Shown here one piece after another: positions 1-8,770 of a stretch of 64,000 nt of DNA. Source of the stretch: Polyangiaceae bacterium (GTDB lineage Bacteria > Myxococcota_A > Polyangia > Polyangiales > Polyangiaceae); assembly GCA_023150915.1 (NCBI GenBank), contig JAKLKA010000001.1:1-64000 (forward strand), in the 5' to 3' direction. Position 1 is the stretch's first letter. Each line of letters begins with the position of its first letter. The notes beneath the pieces are model-generated. The model was not told the DNA's origin. It did no database searches and was given only the letters and a program-made list of their open reading frames with translations. Both the position numbers and the translations under genes were made by a program.

Positions 1-217
1 TGCCACCGCCGCCCGCGCTGCCACCGACGCCGGCGTCGCCGCACTGGCATGTGCCGAACGTGCCGCTCTCACATTGCCGTGTACCAGTGCCGCCGTTCGG
101 ACACGTGCACTGCTTCAGCTCGCCGACGTCGCAGCTGGCGGCCGGGTTGGTGGATGACGAGCTGCACGCGCCGAGCGCGAGGCTGAGCAGTCCCACGTAC
201 CAGGCACGAAGTCGCAT
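1..217 (-). CDS. 5' part of an exported Cys/Gly-rich lipoprotein (continues past window start)
   Basis: Reading leftward from the ATG at 215-217, the first 18 residues form a short signal peptide that ends in the lipobox LALGAC, so Cys18 is the predicted lipid-modified residue. A Ser/Asn linker follows, then a small Cys-rich region (CTCPNGGTG, CQCGDAG) and a Gly-rich stretch that is still open at base 1. The gene is therefore partial. It is probably an envelope lipoprotein of the type very common in Myxococcota. No enzymatic domain is visible in the 72 codons present. The next gene to the right lies on the same strand and ends 52 bases upstream. Confidence 0.7.
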   Translation of the reverse strand, partial: MRLRAWYVGLLSLALGACSSSSTNPAASCDVGELKQCTCPNGGTGTRQCESGTFGTCQCGDAGVGGSAGGGG

Positions 218-269
218 CGGGCCGCATTCTGGAGCTATTCCGGTCGCCGGGCAACCGCCCCGGCAGGCG

Positions 270-3200
270 TCATTCCCCCGGCTTGCAGCTCACCTCGAGG
301 TTCCAGGCGTGAAGCGTGGGCGCGCTCAGCTTGTCGGACGCGGGCACGAGCCGCGACCGGATCTGAACGAAGCGCCGGCTCGTGATCTCGCCCTTCTTCG
401 CGAGCGTGGTGTTCACTACCGCCGAACCGTTCTGCGTGTCCCAAGGCGACGTCTTCGCCGCCGCCTGCTGTCCGACCAGCGCGGCAGGCCCCGGCGGATT
501 GCTGAATTCGAGCGGGTGCTCGGTGGCGGTGGCAAGTGCCGCAGCGGTGGACGCGGTCTTGACGAAGTACTCGACCCTCGAGTCGTTCGGAGTCGTGGCC
601 GTCCACGACCAGTGGCCCCAGACCGGCGTCGCGCCGCCCGAGCAGGCCTCGTCCGCGTCGTACACCCGCGTGAAGCTGCCCTCACCGAAGGTGGGCGGCG
701 GCGGGGGCGGCAGGCTGGGTTGCGTCGTGATGGTCGACGTCTGCGGCGACCACTGGAAGTGGTCCATGAGGACCGTCGAGTCCCACACGTGGTCGCCGGT
801 GTCCCAGATCGAGTAGTGCAGCTTGATGGTCTCGCCGGGGTTCACCGGCGCGCTGGTGGTGAGCCACCCGGTCGCCCCGCCGCACACCCCGTTCGGCTTG
901 CCGTACATGCTGTTCGTGCACGCGCCGCCAAAGCCGGTGCCGTCCAGGTGGGGGTGTGAGGTCGTGGTGGGGTTGCCCGGGATCGAGAAGAACCCGACGT
1001 TCACGCTGACCGGATTCAGCTTCGAGTCGAACGAGATGTTCTTGTCGGCGTACGGGTTGAGCGCGCCAGAGTAGAGCGCGATGAACGAATCGTTGTACGC
1101 CGTGCAGACCCACTCGGAATACTCGCTGGAGAAGAAGTCGAAGTCGAACGAGAAGCTCTTGGCGTTGGTGGGCGCGCGGACCTGGAGGAGCAGGCCGCAC
1201 GAGTCGTACGCCGCCGTGCCGTTGGGGCAGCCCACCGCGTTCTTCGGGAACCCGGCCGGGGGGGTCGCGAAGGTGTTTGCGTTGTAGCTGCTGGCTTGTC
1301 CGTTCGGGTTCACGTATCCCGGGTCGTTGGTGTCGCGAGCGGTGCCGGAAGAGAACACGGCCATGGACGAACCGGCCTTGGGGAAGTTGTTGGTCCCGAA
1401 CTGGGGCGTGACAGCCCGCTGCAGCGAGTTGGTGCAGTCCGAGCCGTTGGCCTGCGCCAGAGACGCGCCGAGCACACCCCAGGTCTTCGACTTGCCTGTC
1501 GCGCCGCTGCTCGAGAAGCGGCAGAGCTCCATCGCCTTCGCGTAGGCGGTGGGGTCGTTGCTGGCAAACGCCAGCCCCGTGTCGCACGCGGTCAGCTCGT
1601 CGTCGGCGGTGCCGCTGCAGTCTTCGTCCAGGCCGTTGCCGGGGAAGTCGAACGCGCCGGGGTTCACCAGCGGGTCGCAGTCTTTGCAGTCGCCCGCGGT
1701 GAACGAATAGCCGTCACCGTCGTGGTCCATGCCGTCGGCGAAGCAGAGCACGCACGCGTTGCCCGTGGTGAGCGCGCACGACGCCCCGCCGCAATGGGTC
1801 GCGACGGCGTTGACGCAGGCCGTGCTCCAGTTGCCCGCGCAGCAGCCGGGGATGGCTGCGCAGATGGCGCTCACGCAGCTCGCGGGCGGCGGCGAGCCGC
1901 ACTTCCCCGCGTCGCACACCGGCGAGTTGCAGCACGCCTCGCCCTTGGCGCACGAGCCCCCGGCGGCCTGGCAGCTGGTCGCGTCGGCGAGGATCTGCAC
2001 GTCGTCCAGGTTCCAGCTGGACGCCTTCTTGGCACCGGACGACCCGATCCGCACGCCGAAGCGAACGCGCATCTGACTTGCCTTCATGGCGGTGATGTCG
2101 TGTTCGACCAGTTGCCACGCCGCGTCCGACACGGCGGCGGTGTTCTGCCACACCAGGCTCCAGCTCGAGCCGCCGTTGGTCGAGATCTCGACGCGACTGG
2201 TCATCCACGGGGGGGCATCCGAGTTGAGCCAGCGCCGGTACGACAGCTTCATCGCGCCCGCCGCCGCCGAGGTGTCGATGTTCGGGCTCGTGAGCCAGTA
2301 GTAGTTGTGCACCGTGGTCGTGGCGTTGCCGCCGATCACCACCCCGGCGACCTTGTCGTCGCTCGTGCCCGGCGTGAAGTCCTGGGCGGGGTCGGGGTTA
2401 CCCGTCGTGTGGCCGGCAGATGCGGCTGCGTGATCGACCTGCCACTCGGTCCCGAGCGTCCAGCCCTTGCTGGCGCCGCTGGTGAAGTCGTCGTCCCACA
2501 GCGGAACTTGCCCGGTGACCTGGCAGGTGCCAGCCACGCACGCCAGCCCGTGGCAGCACGGGGCGGAGCCGTTGCACGCCGTGCCGACCGCACTGCAGGC
2601 GTAGCCTCCGGCCGGTACGTCGCAACCGGGCGTCAACGCCGCGCCCGGCTGGCAGACGTGATGCGAGCACGTCCCGCTGGAGCCGCCGGTGCAACTCGCT
2701 GCCGGTGGGGAGCCGCCATCGGCGCCCGGCAGCGTGACGCCGCCGTCGGTGGCGATGGTGCCGCCGTCGTCGGCCGGGAGCCCGGGCGGAGTGTCCGGCC
2801 ACTGCTGGCAGTACGGGTCGCAGGGGTTTGCCTGACATGGCCCGGGCGGCGCCAGCGACTGCGCCTTCTGCTTCGGATCACCCCCCGGAATGAGGGTGAC
2901 CGAATTGTTGACGATGCACTCGCTCCATTTGCCGCCCTGGCAGACGGTCTCTCCATACCCGCACGCCGTCTGGTCTCCTACCTGACTCTCGACCTGTCCG
3001 CACGGGGCGCGCTCGCCCTGGGTGTCACAGGGGCAACCCGGACGCGGCTTCGAGCAGAAGTTGCACGCGGTCACCTTTGGATCGGAGTCATTGCAGTCCG
3101 GGCCCGCCGCGCAGCCCAGACCGTGGCCGTCGCCGTCCTTGTCCGTGCACTCGCTGGCGCCGCCCGAGCCGCCCGTCGAGGTCAGCGGGGGCAGCGGACG

Positions 3201-3290
3201 ATCGTCGTCGCCGCAGGCGGCCGCGATCGACGCGACCACAATCGCAAGGAGGCCGGAGAGCCGAGCGTGGCGTGCGGAGAAGTCAGTCAT
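270..3290 (-). CDS. Large exported lipoprotein with choice-of-anchor L domain and MopE-type metal motifs
   Basis: A 1006-residue protein that starts with a lipoprotein signal (lipobox ASIAAAC). Visible modules in order: a calcium-type motif DKDGDGHG near residue 50; Cys-rich linkers; a concanavalin/MAM-like sandwich at about residues 275-430 (DDFTSG...W.LDDVQIL); Cys-knot spacers; a second MopE-type motif (DHDGDGYS...NGLDEDCSG) at about 520-560; a choice-of-anchor L domain at about 560-845 with the typical DFDFFSSEYSEWVC and DSTVLMDHFQW blocks; and a C-terminal sandwich domain. The family is associated with cell-surface or secreted proteins, and the role here is unknown. The ATG at 3290 has a GGAGAA ribosome site about 7 bases upstream and the codon use is typical. 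No enzyme motif is seen. Confidence 0.85.
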   Translation of the reverse strand: MTDFSARHARLSGLLAIVVASIAAACGDDDRPLPPLTSTGGSGGASECTDKDGDGHGLGCAAGPDCNDSDPKVTACNFCSKPRPGCPCDTQGERAPCGQVESQVGDQTACGYGETVCQGGKWSECIVNNSVTLIPGGDPKQKAQSLAPPGPCQANPCDPYCQQWPDTPPGLPADDGGTIATDGGVTLPGADGGSPPAASCTGGSSGTCSHHVCQPGAALTPGCDVPAGGYACSAVGTACNGSAPCCHGLACVAGTCQVTGQVPLWDDDFTSGASKGWTLGTEWQVDHAAASAGHTTGNPDPAQDFTPGTSDDKVAGVVIGGNATTTVHNYYWLTSPNIDTSAAAGAMKLSYRRWLNSDAPPWMTSRVEISTNGGSSWSLVWQNTAAVSDAAWQLVEHDITAMKASQMRVRFGVRIGSSGAKKASSWNLDDVQILADATSCQAAGGSCAKGEACCNSPVCDAGKCGSPPPASCVSAICAAIPGCCAGNWSTACVNAVATHCGGASCALTTGNACVLCFADGMDHDGDGYSFTAGDCKDCDPLVNPGAFDFPGNGLDEDCSGTADDELTACDTGLAFASNDPTAYAKAMELCRFSSSGATGKSKTWGVLGASLAQANGSDCTNSLQRAVTPQFGTNNFPKAGSSMAVFSSGTARDTNDPGYVNPNGQASSYNANTFATPPAGFPKNAVGCPNGTAAYDSCGLLLQVRAPTNAKSFSFDFDFFSSEYSEWVCTAYNDSFIALYSGALNPYADKNISFDSKLNPVSVNVGFFSIPGNPTTTSHPHLDGTGFGGACTNSMYGKPNGVCGGATGWLTTSAPVNPGETIKLHYSIWDTGDHVWDSTVLMDHFQWSPQTSTITTQPSLPPPPPPTFGEGSFTRVYDADEACSGGATPVWGHWSWTATTPNDSRVEYFVKTASTAAALATATEHPLEFSNPPGPAALVGQQAAAKTSPWDTQNGSAVVNTTLAKKGEITSRRFVQIRSRLVPASDKLSAPTLHAWNLEVSCKPGE

Positions 3291-3303
3291 CGGTCCGTTC
3301 TCC

Positions 3304-4137
3304 TCAAGTCGAGCCGAAGTCGAAGTCCGTCGACGCCGCGGTGAACAGGACCTTCAGGTCCCAGGCCCCACCGTTCGAGGGCCCGGCGAGCTGGCCGAGC
3401 GTCGTCGACTCGGCGGGCAGCTCGATCGACAGGCCGCCTTCGGAAGCTGGGATGACCGCGGTCAAGGCGACCAGCGCGGTGGAGCACCCCGAGCTGGTCG
3501 ATGCGCTGAACGCGACGTTCTCGAGCTTCACGTACTTGTCGCCGCCCTTGTCCGTGAGCACCAGCCAGGCGCCTTTCTGCTGGCTGCTGGTGGTGAAGCC
3601 GCCGGCCTTCACCGTTGCCGGTGCCAGGTCGGGCTTCATCGAGTCGGGGTAGGAATGCGCGAGCCCTCCCTCGACCACGTGGCTCGCGCTCGCGGCGGTG
3701 ACCGCGGTGCCATCCCCCTTGACCGCCAACACCACCGTGAGCGGATGGGCCGTGGCGTCATACGCGAGGGCACCGAGCGCGCCGGCGAGGGCGGGTGGCG
3801 TCGGAAACACATAGGCCGCGCCGTTCGCCACGAATGCCTTGTTGCCCGTGCATGGCGTGTCGATCGCGCCGGTCGCATCACCGGATGCGTCGGGGCCGCC
3901 ATCCGACCCGCCATCGGGGGACACGCCCGCGCCCCCGCCCGATCCGCCCGCAGCGTCTGCGGAGCCCGCGGCCCCCGCGACGCCGGCGCTACCGCCCGAG
4001 GCCGCGCCGCCCACGCTGCCGCCGCTGCCGGCCGCGCCGCCCTTTCCCGACAGCGGCGTCAGACGCTCTTCGCTCGAGCACGCGAACAGGCCGAAGGCGA
4101 GGACGGCCGCGGCACACGACGGCGATCGATGCTTCAC
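3304..4137 (-). CDS. Exported Gly-rich lipoprotein of unknown function
   Basis: 277 residues. I place the start at the GTG of 4135-4137 because its GTGA overlaps the stop codon of the gene before it and because the following residues form a lipoprotein signal (AFGLFACSS). A low-complexity Gly/Ala/Ser linker (about residues 30-80) is followed by one globular domain with two Cys and many beta-type segments (VLTDKGGDKYVKLENV, STALVALTAV). The domain is not one I recognise. A longer open frame extends to the right but lacks coding character and would cover the upstream gene. It is translationally coupled to the 106-residue lipoprotein at 4134-4454. Confidence 0.75.
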   Translation of the reverse strand: MKHRSPSCAAAVLAFGLFACSSEERLTPLSGKGGAAGSGGSVGGAASGGSAGVAGAAGSADAAGGSGGGAGVSPDGGSDGGPDASGDATGAIDTPCTGNKAFVANGAAYVFPTPPALAGALGALAYDATAHPLTVVLAVKGDGTAVTAASASHVVEGGLAHSYPDSMKPDLAPATVKAGGFTTSSQQKGAWLVLTDKGGDKYVKLENVAFSASTSSGCSTALVALTAVIPASEGGLSIELPAESTTLGQLAGPSNGGAWDLKVLFTAASTDFDFGST

Positions 4138-4454
4138 GAGCCCCCGAGGTACTTCTCGACCAGAGCGTCTTCGTCGCCGCACTCCGACCACACACCGTCG
4201 ACGCAGAGGTTCACGCCCAGGTAACAGGTCTCGATCGACCCATGGGTCGGCAGCTGCACCTTGCACGAGCGGGTCGCGCCGGTCTCGCACGCGCCAGAGC
4301 TGGGAGTGTCGACCGTGCCATCGCCGGTGTCGGGCGCCTCGGGCGTGGCAGCGGCGGTTTCGTTCTCGGCCGGCGGCGGCGGGCGCTCCGCCGCCCCCGA
4401 GCATGCACAGGCGAGAAGCGCACCCATCACCGCGATGCCGAACCGAGCATTCAT
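4134..4454 (-). CDS. Small exported lipoprotein, first gene of a two-gene unit
   Basis: 106 residues from the ATG at 4452-4454, which has GGAGG five bases upstream. A short signal peptide ends in the lipobox LLACAC. A Pro/Thr linker follows, then a compact Cys-containing domain (CETGATRSCKV, CYLGVNLCVDGVWSECG) that resembles the Cys-rich repeats of other myxobacterial lipoproteins. The stop codon overlaps the GTG of the next lipoprotein by four bases, so the two are translationally coupled. A very good sigma-54 promoter lies just upstream (4468-4483). Function unknown. Confidence 0.75.
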   Translation of the reverse strand: MNARFGIAVMGALLACACSGAAERPPPPAENETAAATPEAPDTGDGTVDTPSSGACETGATRSCKVQLPTHGSIETCYLGVNLCVDGVWSECGDEDALVEKYLGGS

Positions 4455-4467
4455 GACGACCTCCCAG

Positions 4468-4483
4468 AGCAGCGTTCGTGCCA
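4468..4483 (-). promoter_or_regulatory. Sigma-54 (-24/-12) promoter for the 4454/4137 lipoprotein pair
   Basis: On the minus strand the sequence reads TGGCACGAACGCTGCT. It matches the TGGCACG-N4-TTGC(A/T) consensus at all but one position, with GG and GC exactly ten bases apart. The -12 base is only 15 bases from the ATG, so the predicted transcript has a leader of about 3 bases and the GGAGG sequence would lie upstream of +1. Confidence 0.65.
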
Positions 4484-4606
4484 AGCGAATTGCGCGCTGT
4501 TGTGACCGAACGGGTCCCGTCAAGGACGCTTGAACGACTCAAATTGCGACGGACCCGCGTCCGGGCGTCTCACGCCGGGACGGCAGGCCCACGGAAACCC
4601 TGGCTT

Positions 4607-4622
4607 CGGCACGTATCCTGCT
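4607..4622 (+). promoter_or_regulatory. Sigma-54 promoter for the response regulator gene
   Basis: CGGCACGTATCCTGCT has correct GG/GC spacing and a full GGCACG block. Predicted +1 is near 4633, giving a leader of about 90 bases to the ATG at 4725. An imperfect palindrome GTGAC-N7-GTCCC sits at 4502-4518, between this promoter and the divergent one at 4468-4483. The gene it serves encodes a sigma-54 activator, so autoregulation is plausible. Confidence 0.6.
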
Positions 4623-4724
4623 GGATCCCCGCCGATGACTCGATCTGAGACAAAACTGGCCGATGTAGAGGACGATCCACCGAGCAGTGCGCCTCAACCG
4701 TCTCAAAATGGTACGCTTCCCGCC

Positions 4725-6113
4725 ATGCGCCCGGACCTCAAGCGGGTGGTCGCGGTGGTCGACGACGACCCCACCACCCGACGGATCCTCCGGCATTGGC
4801 TCGGCGGGGAAGGGTACGAGGTGCGCGAGTACGCCGACGCGGCCGGCGCGCTCTCGCTCGACGCCAGCGATCTCGCGCTGGCCTGCGTGGACCTCACCTT
4901 GGGCGACGCCTCCGGGCTCGACGTGATGAAGCAGCTGCTCGAGCGCGATGCCGAGCTGCCGGTGGTGATGGTGACCGCCTCGCAAGAGGTCGAGCCCGCC
5001 GTGGGTGCGCTCCGCGCGGGCGCCTACGACTACGTCACCAAGCCGCTCGATCGCGAACGCCTGCTGGGCTCGGTGCGGCGCGCCGCCGAACGGCGCAACC
5101 TGGCGCTCTCGGTGCGTCGGCTCGAGACCGAGCTGCGCGGCTCGCGGGGGCTCGGGTCGCTGGTTGGATCGAGCTCGGCCATGCGCCTGCTGACCGACCA
5201 GGTCCGGCGCGTGCTCGAGAGCGACGTCCCCGTCTGCGTGTTCGGAGAGAGCGGAACCGGCAAAGAGCTGGTGGCCCGCGCCATCCACGACTCGGGGCAT
5301 CGTCACGTCGGGCCGTTCGTGGCGGTCAACTGCGGCGCCATTCCCCAAAGTTTGCAGGCCTCGGAGCTCTTCGGTCACGAGCGCGGCGCGTTCACGGGCG
5401 CGCAATCGCAGCACCGGGGCCGCTTCGAGCAGGCCATCGGCGGAACGCTCTTCCTCGACGAGATCGGCGAGATGAGCCCCGGCACCCAGACCGCGCTGCT
5501 CCGTGCCCTGCAAGAGCGCACCATTCAGCGCGTGGGCGGGCGCACCGACATCCCGGTGGATACCCGGGTGATCTGCGCCACCCACCGCAAGCTGGACGAG
5601 CTGGTGACTGCCGGTCAGTTCCGAGAAGATCTGTACTATCGGTTGGTGGTCTTCCCGATTCAGGTGCCCCCGCTGCGCGAGCGCAAGACCGACATCCCCG
5701 AGCTGGTGGTGCACTTTCTCCACAAGCTTGCGCCGGACACCCGGCGCAGCGTGACCCGGGTCAGCCCCGAGGCCCTCGAGGCCCTGATCGCCTACGACTG
5801 GCCCGGAAACGTGCGCGAGCTGGGGAACGTGCTTCACCGGGCCCTTCTGTGTTGCGACGGCGAGCAGATCGAGCTCGGGCACCTGCCCCAAGAGCTGTGG
5901 CGGGGCAAGCAGAGCGACATCGTTCCGGCACTGCACATGGCCCAAGGAACGGCGCTGCCCGAGCCCGAGACGTTCGAGCTGGCGCAGATCGAGCGGCGAG
6001 CCATCGAGCGCGCCGTGAAGAAGACCGGCGGCAACATCACCGAGGCCGCGCGGCTGCTCGGCATCGGCCGCGCCACGCTGTACCGCAAGCTCACCACGTA
6101 CTCGGACGGGTGA
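4725..6113 (+). CDS. Sigma-54-dependent response regulator (NtrC family)
   Basis: 462 residues. Receiver domain at 1-125 with VVDDD, the phosphoacceptor Asp56 (CVDLTLG) and Lys in VTKPLD. AAA+ domain at about 150-390 with Walker A GESGTGKE, the GAFTGA sigma-54 contact loop, Walker B LFLDEIGE and the R-finger region. C-terminal Fis-type helix-turn-helix (GGNITEAARLLGIGRATLY). All parts needed for an active enhancer-binding protein are present. I chose ATG 4725, not the ATG at 4635, because the intervening 30 codons have only about 43 percent G/C at third positions, against nearly all in the gene proper. It is followed 12 bases later by a hybrid kinase, its likely partner. Confidence 0.92.
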   Translation: MRPDLKRVVAVVDDDPTTRRILRHWLGGEGYEVREYADAAGALSLDASDLALACVDLTLGDASGLDVMKQLLERDAELPVVMVTASQEVEPAVGALRAGAYDYVTKPLDRERLLGSVRRAAERRNLALSVRRLETELRGSRGLGSLVGSSSAMRLLTDQVRRVLESDVPVCVFGESGTGKELVARAIHDSGHRHVGPFVAVNCGAIPQSLQASELFGHERGAFTGAQSQHRGRFEQAIGGTLFLDEIGEMSPGTQTALLRALQERTIQRVGGRTDIPVDTRVICATHRKLDELVTAGQFREDLYYRLVVFPIQVPPLRERKTDIPELVVHFLHKLAPDTRRSVTRVSPEALEALIAYDWPGNVRELGNVLHRALLCCDGEQIELGHLPQELWRGKQSDIVPALHMAQGTALPEPETFELAQIERRAIERAVKKTGGNITEAARLLGIGRATLYRKLTTYSDG

Positions 6114-6125
6114 CCGGGTATAGTC

Positions 6126-8030
6126 GTGCCGGTGGAGAAGCGGCTGCTCGATCACCTGCCGACGCCCGTCGTGTGCGAAGACGGCGAGCGACGCGTGGTC
6201 TACACCAACCGCGCCTTCCGGCGGCTGTGGAAGCCCGAGCTGCCGGCCGGTCGGGTCGCGCAGCGCTTCTTCGACCTGGTGAGCGAGCCGGGCGCGTTGT
6301 TCGTCGACGCGCTCGCCCTTCGACAGCAAGCGTCCGAGCTGCTGGCCGAGCACGAGGCCGGGTCGGTGTTCGGCGTGCTGCTTTCGGACGGGCGCGAGCT
6401 GGTGTGCGACTATGTTCCGCTGTTCGACGGCGGGCGCGTGACGGCCCACGTGTGGAGCTTCCGCGACGTCAGCGAGGCGCGGCGCGAGGCAGCAGACGAT
6501 CGTGCCGCCCGCGAAGTCAGCGAAGCGGCCATTGTCGCGCGCGACTCGTTCCTGGCCCGGATGAGCCACGATCTGCGCTCGCCGCTCGGTGTGGTGCTGG
6601 GCGCGGCGCAGCTGCTTGCCTCGGGCGACGCCAGCGAAGAGCAACGCGAGTCGCTGGAGGCGATCTTCAACGCCAGCCACATGCTGCTGCAGTTGATCGA
6701 CGACGTGCTCGACTATTCGAAGCTGCGGGCGGGGCGCTTCGTGCTCACCCCGCGGGTGGTGGACCTGTGGGCCCTGCTCGACGAGGCCGCCGGCGCGCTG
6801 AAGAGCCTGGCGGCCGGAAAGGGACTGGAATTCGAGCACAGCATCGACCCCGACCTTCCGCGCTGGGCGCGGGTGGATCCGGCGCGGCTCAGGCAGCTGG
6901 TGATGAACGTGGGTGCGAACGCGGTCAAGTACACCGACGCCGGCGCGGTGAGGTTGCACGCGGGAAGGTCGCCGCCGCCCGCCCCGCCCATGCTGACCAT
7001 TCGCGTCGAGGACACGGGGCAGGGGATGAGCAAGGACACCCTCCCCGGTTTGTTCGACGCGTATTCCCAGGGCGCCGGGCACGAATCTCGCGGCACGGGG
7101 CTGGGCCTCGCCATCACTCGCGAGCTGGTCGAGCTGATGGGCGGAACGGTGCAGGTCGAGAGCACCCCAGGGGTGGGCACCACCTTCGCGCTCTCGGTGC
7201 GCGTGGACCCGGCTCGGCCCAGTCACGTGATGAAGCCCAGCCGGCCGCCGCCACCGCTCACCCCCAGCAGCGGTGCTCGGAGGCGGATCTTGATCGCCGA
7301 AGACAACTTCTTCACTCAGGTGATTCTGAAGAAGACCATCGAGCGTCTGGGCCACGTCGTGGAAATCGCCCACAACGGTCTGGAGGTGATCGACGCATTG
7401 GGGGTCGGGACGTTCGACGCGGTGATCATGGACTGCCAGATGCCGCTGCTCGACGGCTATTCGACCACCGCACGGCTGCGCGAGCTGGGCTACGACAGGA
7501 CTGCGCTGCCGGTGATCGCGCTGACCGCCAGCGCTGTGCCGGGGGACCGGGAAAAATGCCTGCGCTCGGGCATGAACGACTATCTGACCAAGCCCTTCAC
7601 CCTGGCCGAAGTGGGTGCCACGCTCGAGCGGTGGCTCGCGGCGGGGCCGGCCCTGAAGGTCTCGAAGCCCGCTCTGCCCGAAGACCCCGGCAGCGACGCT
7701 CTGGACGCTCGGCGGCTCGAGGATCTGAGCGGCGGAGACGCGGCGGTGCTGGCCGACGTTTGCGCCGTGTTCGTCGAGGACATGGGCGCGCGGCTCAGCG
7801 ACCTGGAGCGGGCGGCCGAGAGTGCCGACGCGGTGGCCCTGCGCCGCATCGCCCACGTGGTCGCTGGCTCGGCCTCGAACGTCGGCGCGCGCACGCTGGA
7901 GTCACTGGCGCGCGACGTGGAGCTCGAGCGGGTACGGCAGAATGGGCTCGTCGCCCACGTGGCCGAGCTACGGAACCAGCTCGACCGCGTGCGCGGGGCA
8001 ATGACACGCCTGTGCGGCGGTGCACTCTAG
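6126..8030 (+). CDS. Soluble hybrid histidine kinase: PAS, HisKA, HATPase, receiver, HPt
   Basis: 634 residues with no membrane segment, so a cytoplasmic sensor. Order: PAS-like domain at 5-115; HisKA with His148 in ARMSHDLRSP; HATPase with N box NAVKYTD, G1 DTGQGMS and G2 GTGLGLAI; receiver at about 385-505 with Asp436 in IMDCQMP and TKPF; and a C-terminal HPt domain with His577 in IAHVVAGSASNVGA. This gives a full internal His-Asp-His phosphorelay that could pass phosphate on to the receiver of the regulator encoded 12 bases upstream. Start is the GTG at 6126; an alternative GTG lies six bases later. Its stop overlaps the stop of the convergent gene. Confidence 0.9.
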   Translation: MPVEKRLLDHLPTPVVCEDGERRVVYTNRAFRRLWKPELPAGRVAQRFFDLVSEPGALFVDALALRQQASELLAEHEAGSVFGVLLSDGRELVCDYVPLFDGGRVTAHVWSFRDVSEARREAADDRAAREVSEAAIVARDSFLARMSHDLRSPLGVVLGAAQLLASGDASEEQRESLEAIFNASHMLLQLIDDVLDYSKLRAGRFVLTPRVVDLWALLDEAAGALKSLAAGKGLEFEHSIDPDLPRWARVDPARLRQLVMNVGANAVKYTDAGAVRLHAGRSPPPAPPMLTIRVEDTGQGMSKDTLPGLFDAYSQGAGHESRGTGLGLAITRELVELMGGTVQVESTPGVGTTFALSVRVDPARPSHVMKPSRPPPPLTPSSGARRRILIAEDNFFTQVILKKTIERLGHVVEIAHNGLEVIDALGVGTFDAVIMDCQMPLLDGYSTTARLRELGYDRTALPVIALTASAVPGDREKCLRSGMNDYLTKPFTLAEVGATLERWLAAGPALKVSKPALPEDPGSDALDARRLEDLSGGDAAVLADVCAVFVEDMGARLSDLERAAESADAVALRRIAHVVAGSASNVGARTLESLARDVELERVRQNGLVAHVAELRNQLDRVRGAMTRLCGGAL

Positions 8031-8686
8031 TCCAGCTTCGGATCGGTGAGCAGCTTGCGGGTCTCGAGCGTGACCGAGATCGCCTTGCCTGCTCGGAGCA
8101 CCGTCACCGGCACGGCGGTGTACTCGCGCTGGTCGATCATCGCCCACGGGCGCTGATAGGGCGTCAGGCTGGCGAAGTCCGCGCCGCCGACCTTCACCAG
8201 CTCGTCGCCGACGGCGATGCCTTCGTCCGCGGCGCTGCTGCCCGGCAGCACCTGCGTCACGTGGATGGGTGGCGAGGTCACCTGCTCGAACCCGATGCCC
8301 AGCGCGAAGAAGCTGTCGGGCTCCCGCGGCGGCAGGTCCGCATACCCGTCGAGCCGCAGCTTGCCGGCGGGGTAGTCGACGGTCATGAGGAAATGCCGCA
8401 AATACCCGGTGGGAAGCACGCCCAGAAAGGGCGCGTCCAGCTGGGGGGTCGGAATCATCGCGTCGTCGATGGTGCGCGTCACGATGTGCTCGACCTTCTG
8501 CCCCGCGACCAGCTCGCGATCACCGACCGTGTACGTGGCGCGCCCTTCGAGCACCCAGGCCACCTCGACGAGGGCGTGGGTGCCGGCGGGGAACTCGATC
8601 GGGCCCGAGCGGTGGTGCCAGCTTCGCACGCGGACTCGGGGGGTGACGGGCGCATCGAGGACCGCAAAGCCGGAAAGCGAGCTCAT
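8027..8686 (-). CDS. Odd fusion: AraC-type cupin segment, aspartyl-protease-like half, PDZ domain
   Basis: 219 residues from the ATG at 8684-8686 (AGAGG just before it). Residues 1-60 look like the sugar-binding cupin arm of AraC regulators (SWHHRSGPIEFPAGTH, AWVLEGRATYTVGDRE). Residues about 75-115 look like the C-terminal half of a retropepsin-type aspartyl protease (FLGVLPTGYLRHFLMTVDYP). Residues about 125-210 form a PDZ domain (VLPGSSAADEGIAVGDELV). The catalytic D(T/S)G of the protease is missing and there is no signal peptide and no HTH. The reading frame is clean with typical codon use, so it is not an obvious pseudogene. The domain assignments are from residue patterns only. It ends against the hybrid kinase and has its own sigma-54 promoter. 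Confidence 0.6.
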   Translation of the reverse strand: MSSLSGFAVLDAPVTPRVRVRSWHHRSGPIEFPAGTHALVEVAWVLEGRATYTVGDRELVAGQKVEHIVTRTIDDAMIPTPQLDAPFLGVLPTGYLRHFLMTVDYPAGKLRLDGYADLPPREPDSFFALGIGFEQVTSPPIHVTQVLPGSSAADEGIAVGDELVKVGGADFASLTPYQRPWAMIDQREYTAVPVTVLRAGKAISVTLETRKLLTDPKLD

Positions 8687-8698
8687 GCCTCTGGCAAA

Positions 8699-8714
8699 AG
8701 CAGGCGCCGTGCCA
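8699..8714 (-). promoter_or_regulatory. Sigma-54 promoter for the cupin/PDZ gene
   Basis: On the minus strand: TGGCACGGCGCCTGCT, a near-perfect -24/-12 element. The -12 base is 14 bases before the ATG at 8686, predicting a leader of about 2 bases. An inverted repeat with arms GGCCCGG/CCGGGCC (8720-8726 and 8743-8749) lies directly upstream and could be an activator site. Confidence 0.6.
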
Positions 8715-8770
8715 ACCACGGCCCGGCGGATCTGGCCTGAAACCGGGCCGGTGTGCGAAAGCTGACGGCC

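Noticed and set aside
4635-4724. ATG at 4635 as start of the response regulator, which would make its sigma-54 transcript leaderless
   Set aside because: Third positions in these 30 codons are only about 43 percent G/C, unlike the rest of the gene, and the receiver fold begins right after the ATG at 4725.
4539-7856. Very long open frame (over 1000 codons) on the minus strand across the regulator and hybrid kinase genes
   Set aside because: It is antisense to two well-supported genes, has the His/Arg/Gly-rich look of an opposite-strand shadow in GC-rich DNA, and has no domain or ribosome site.
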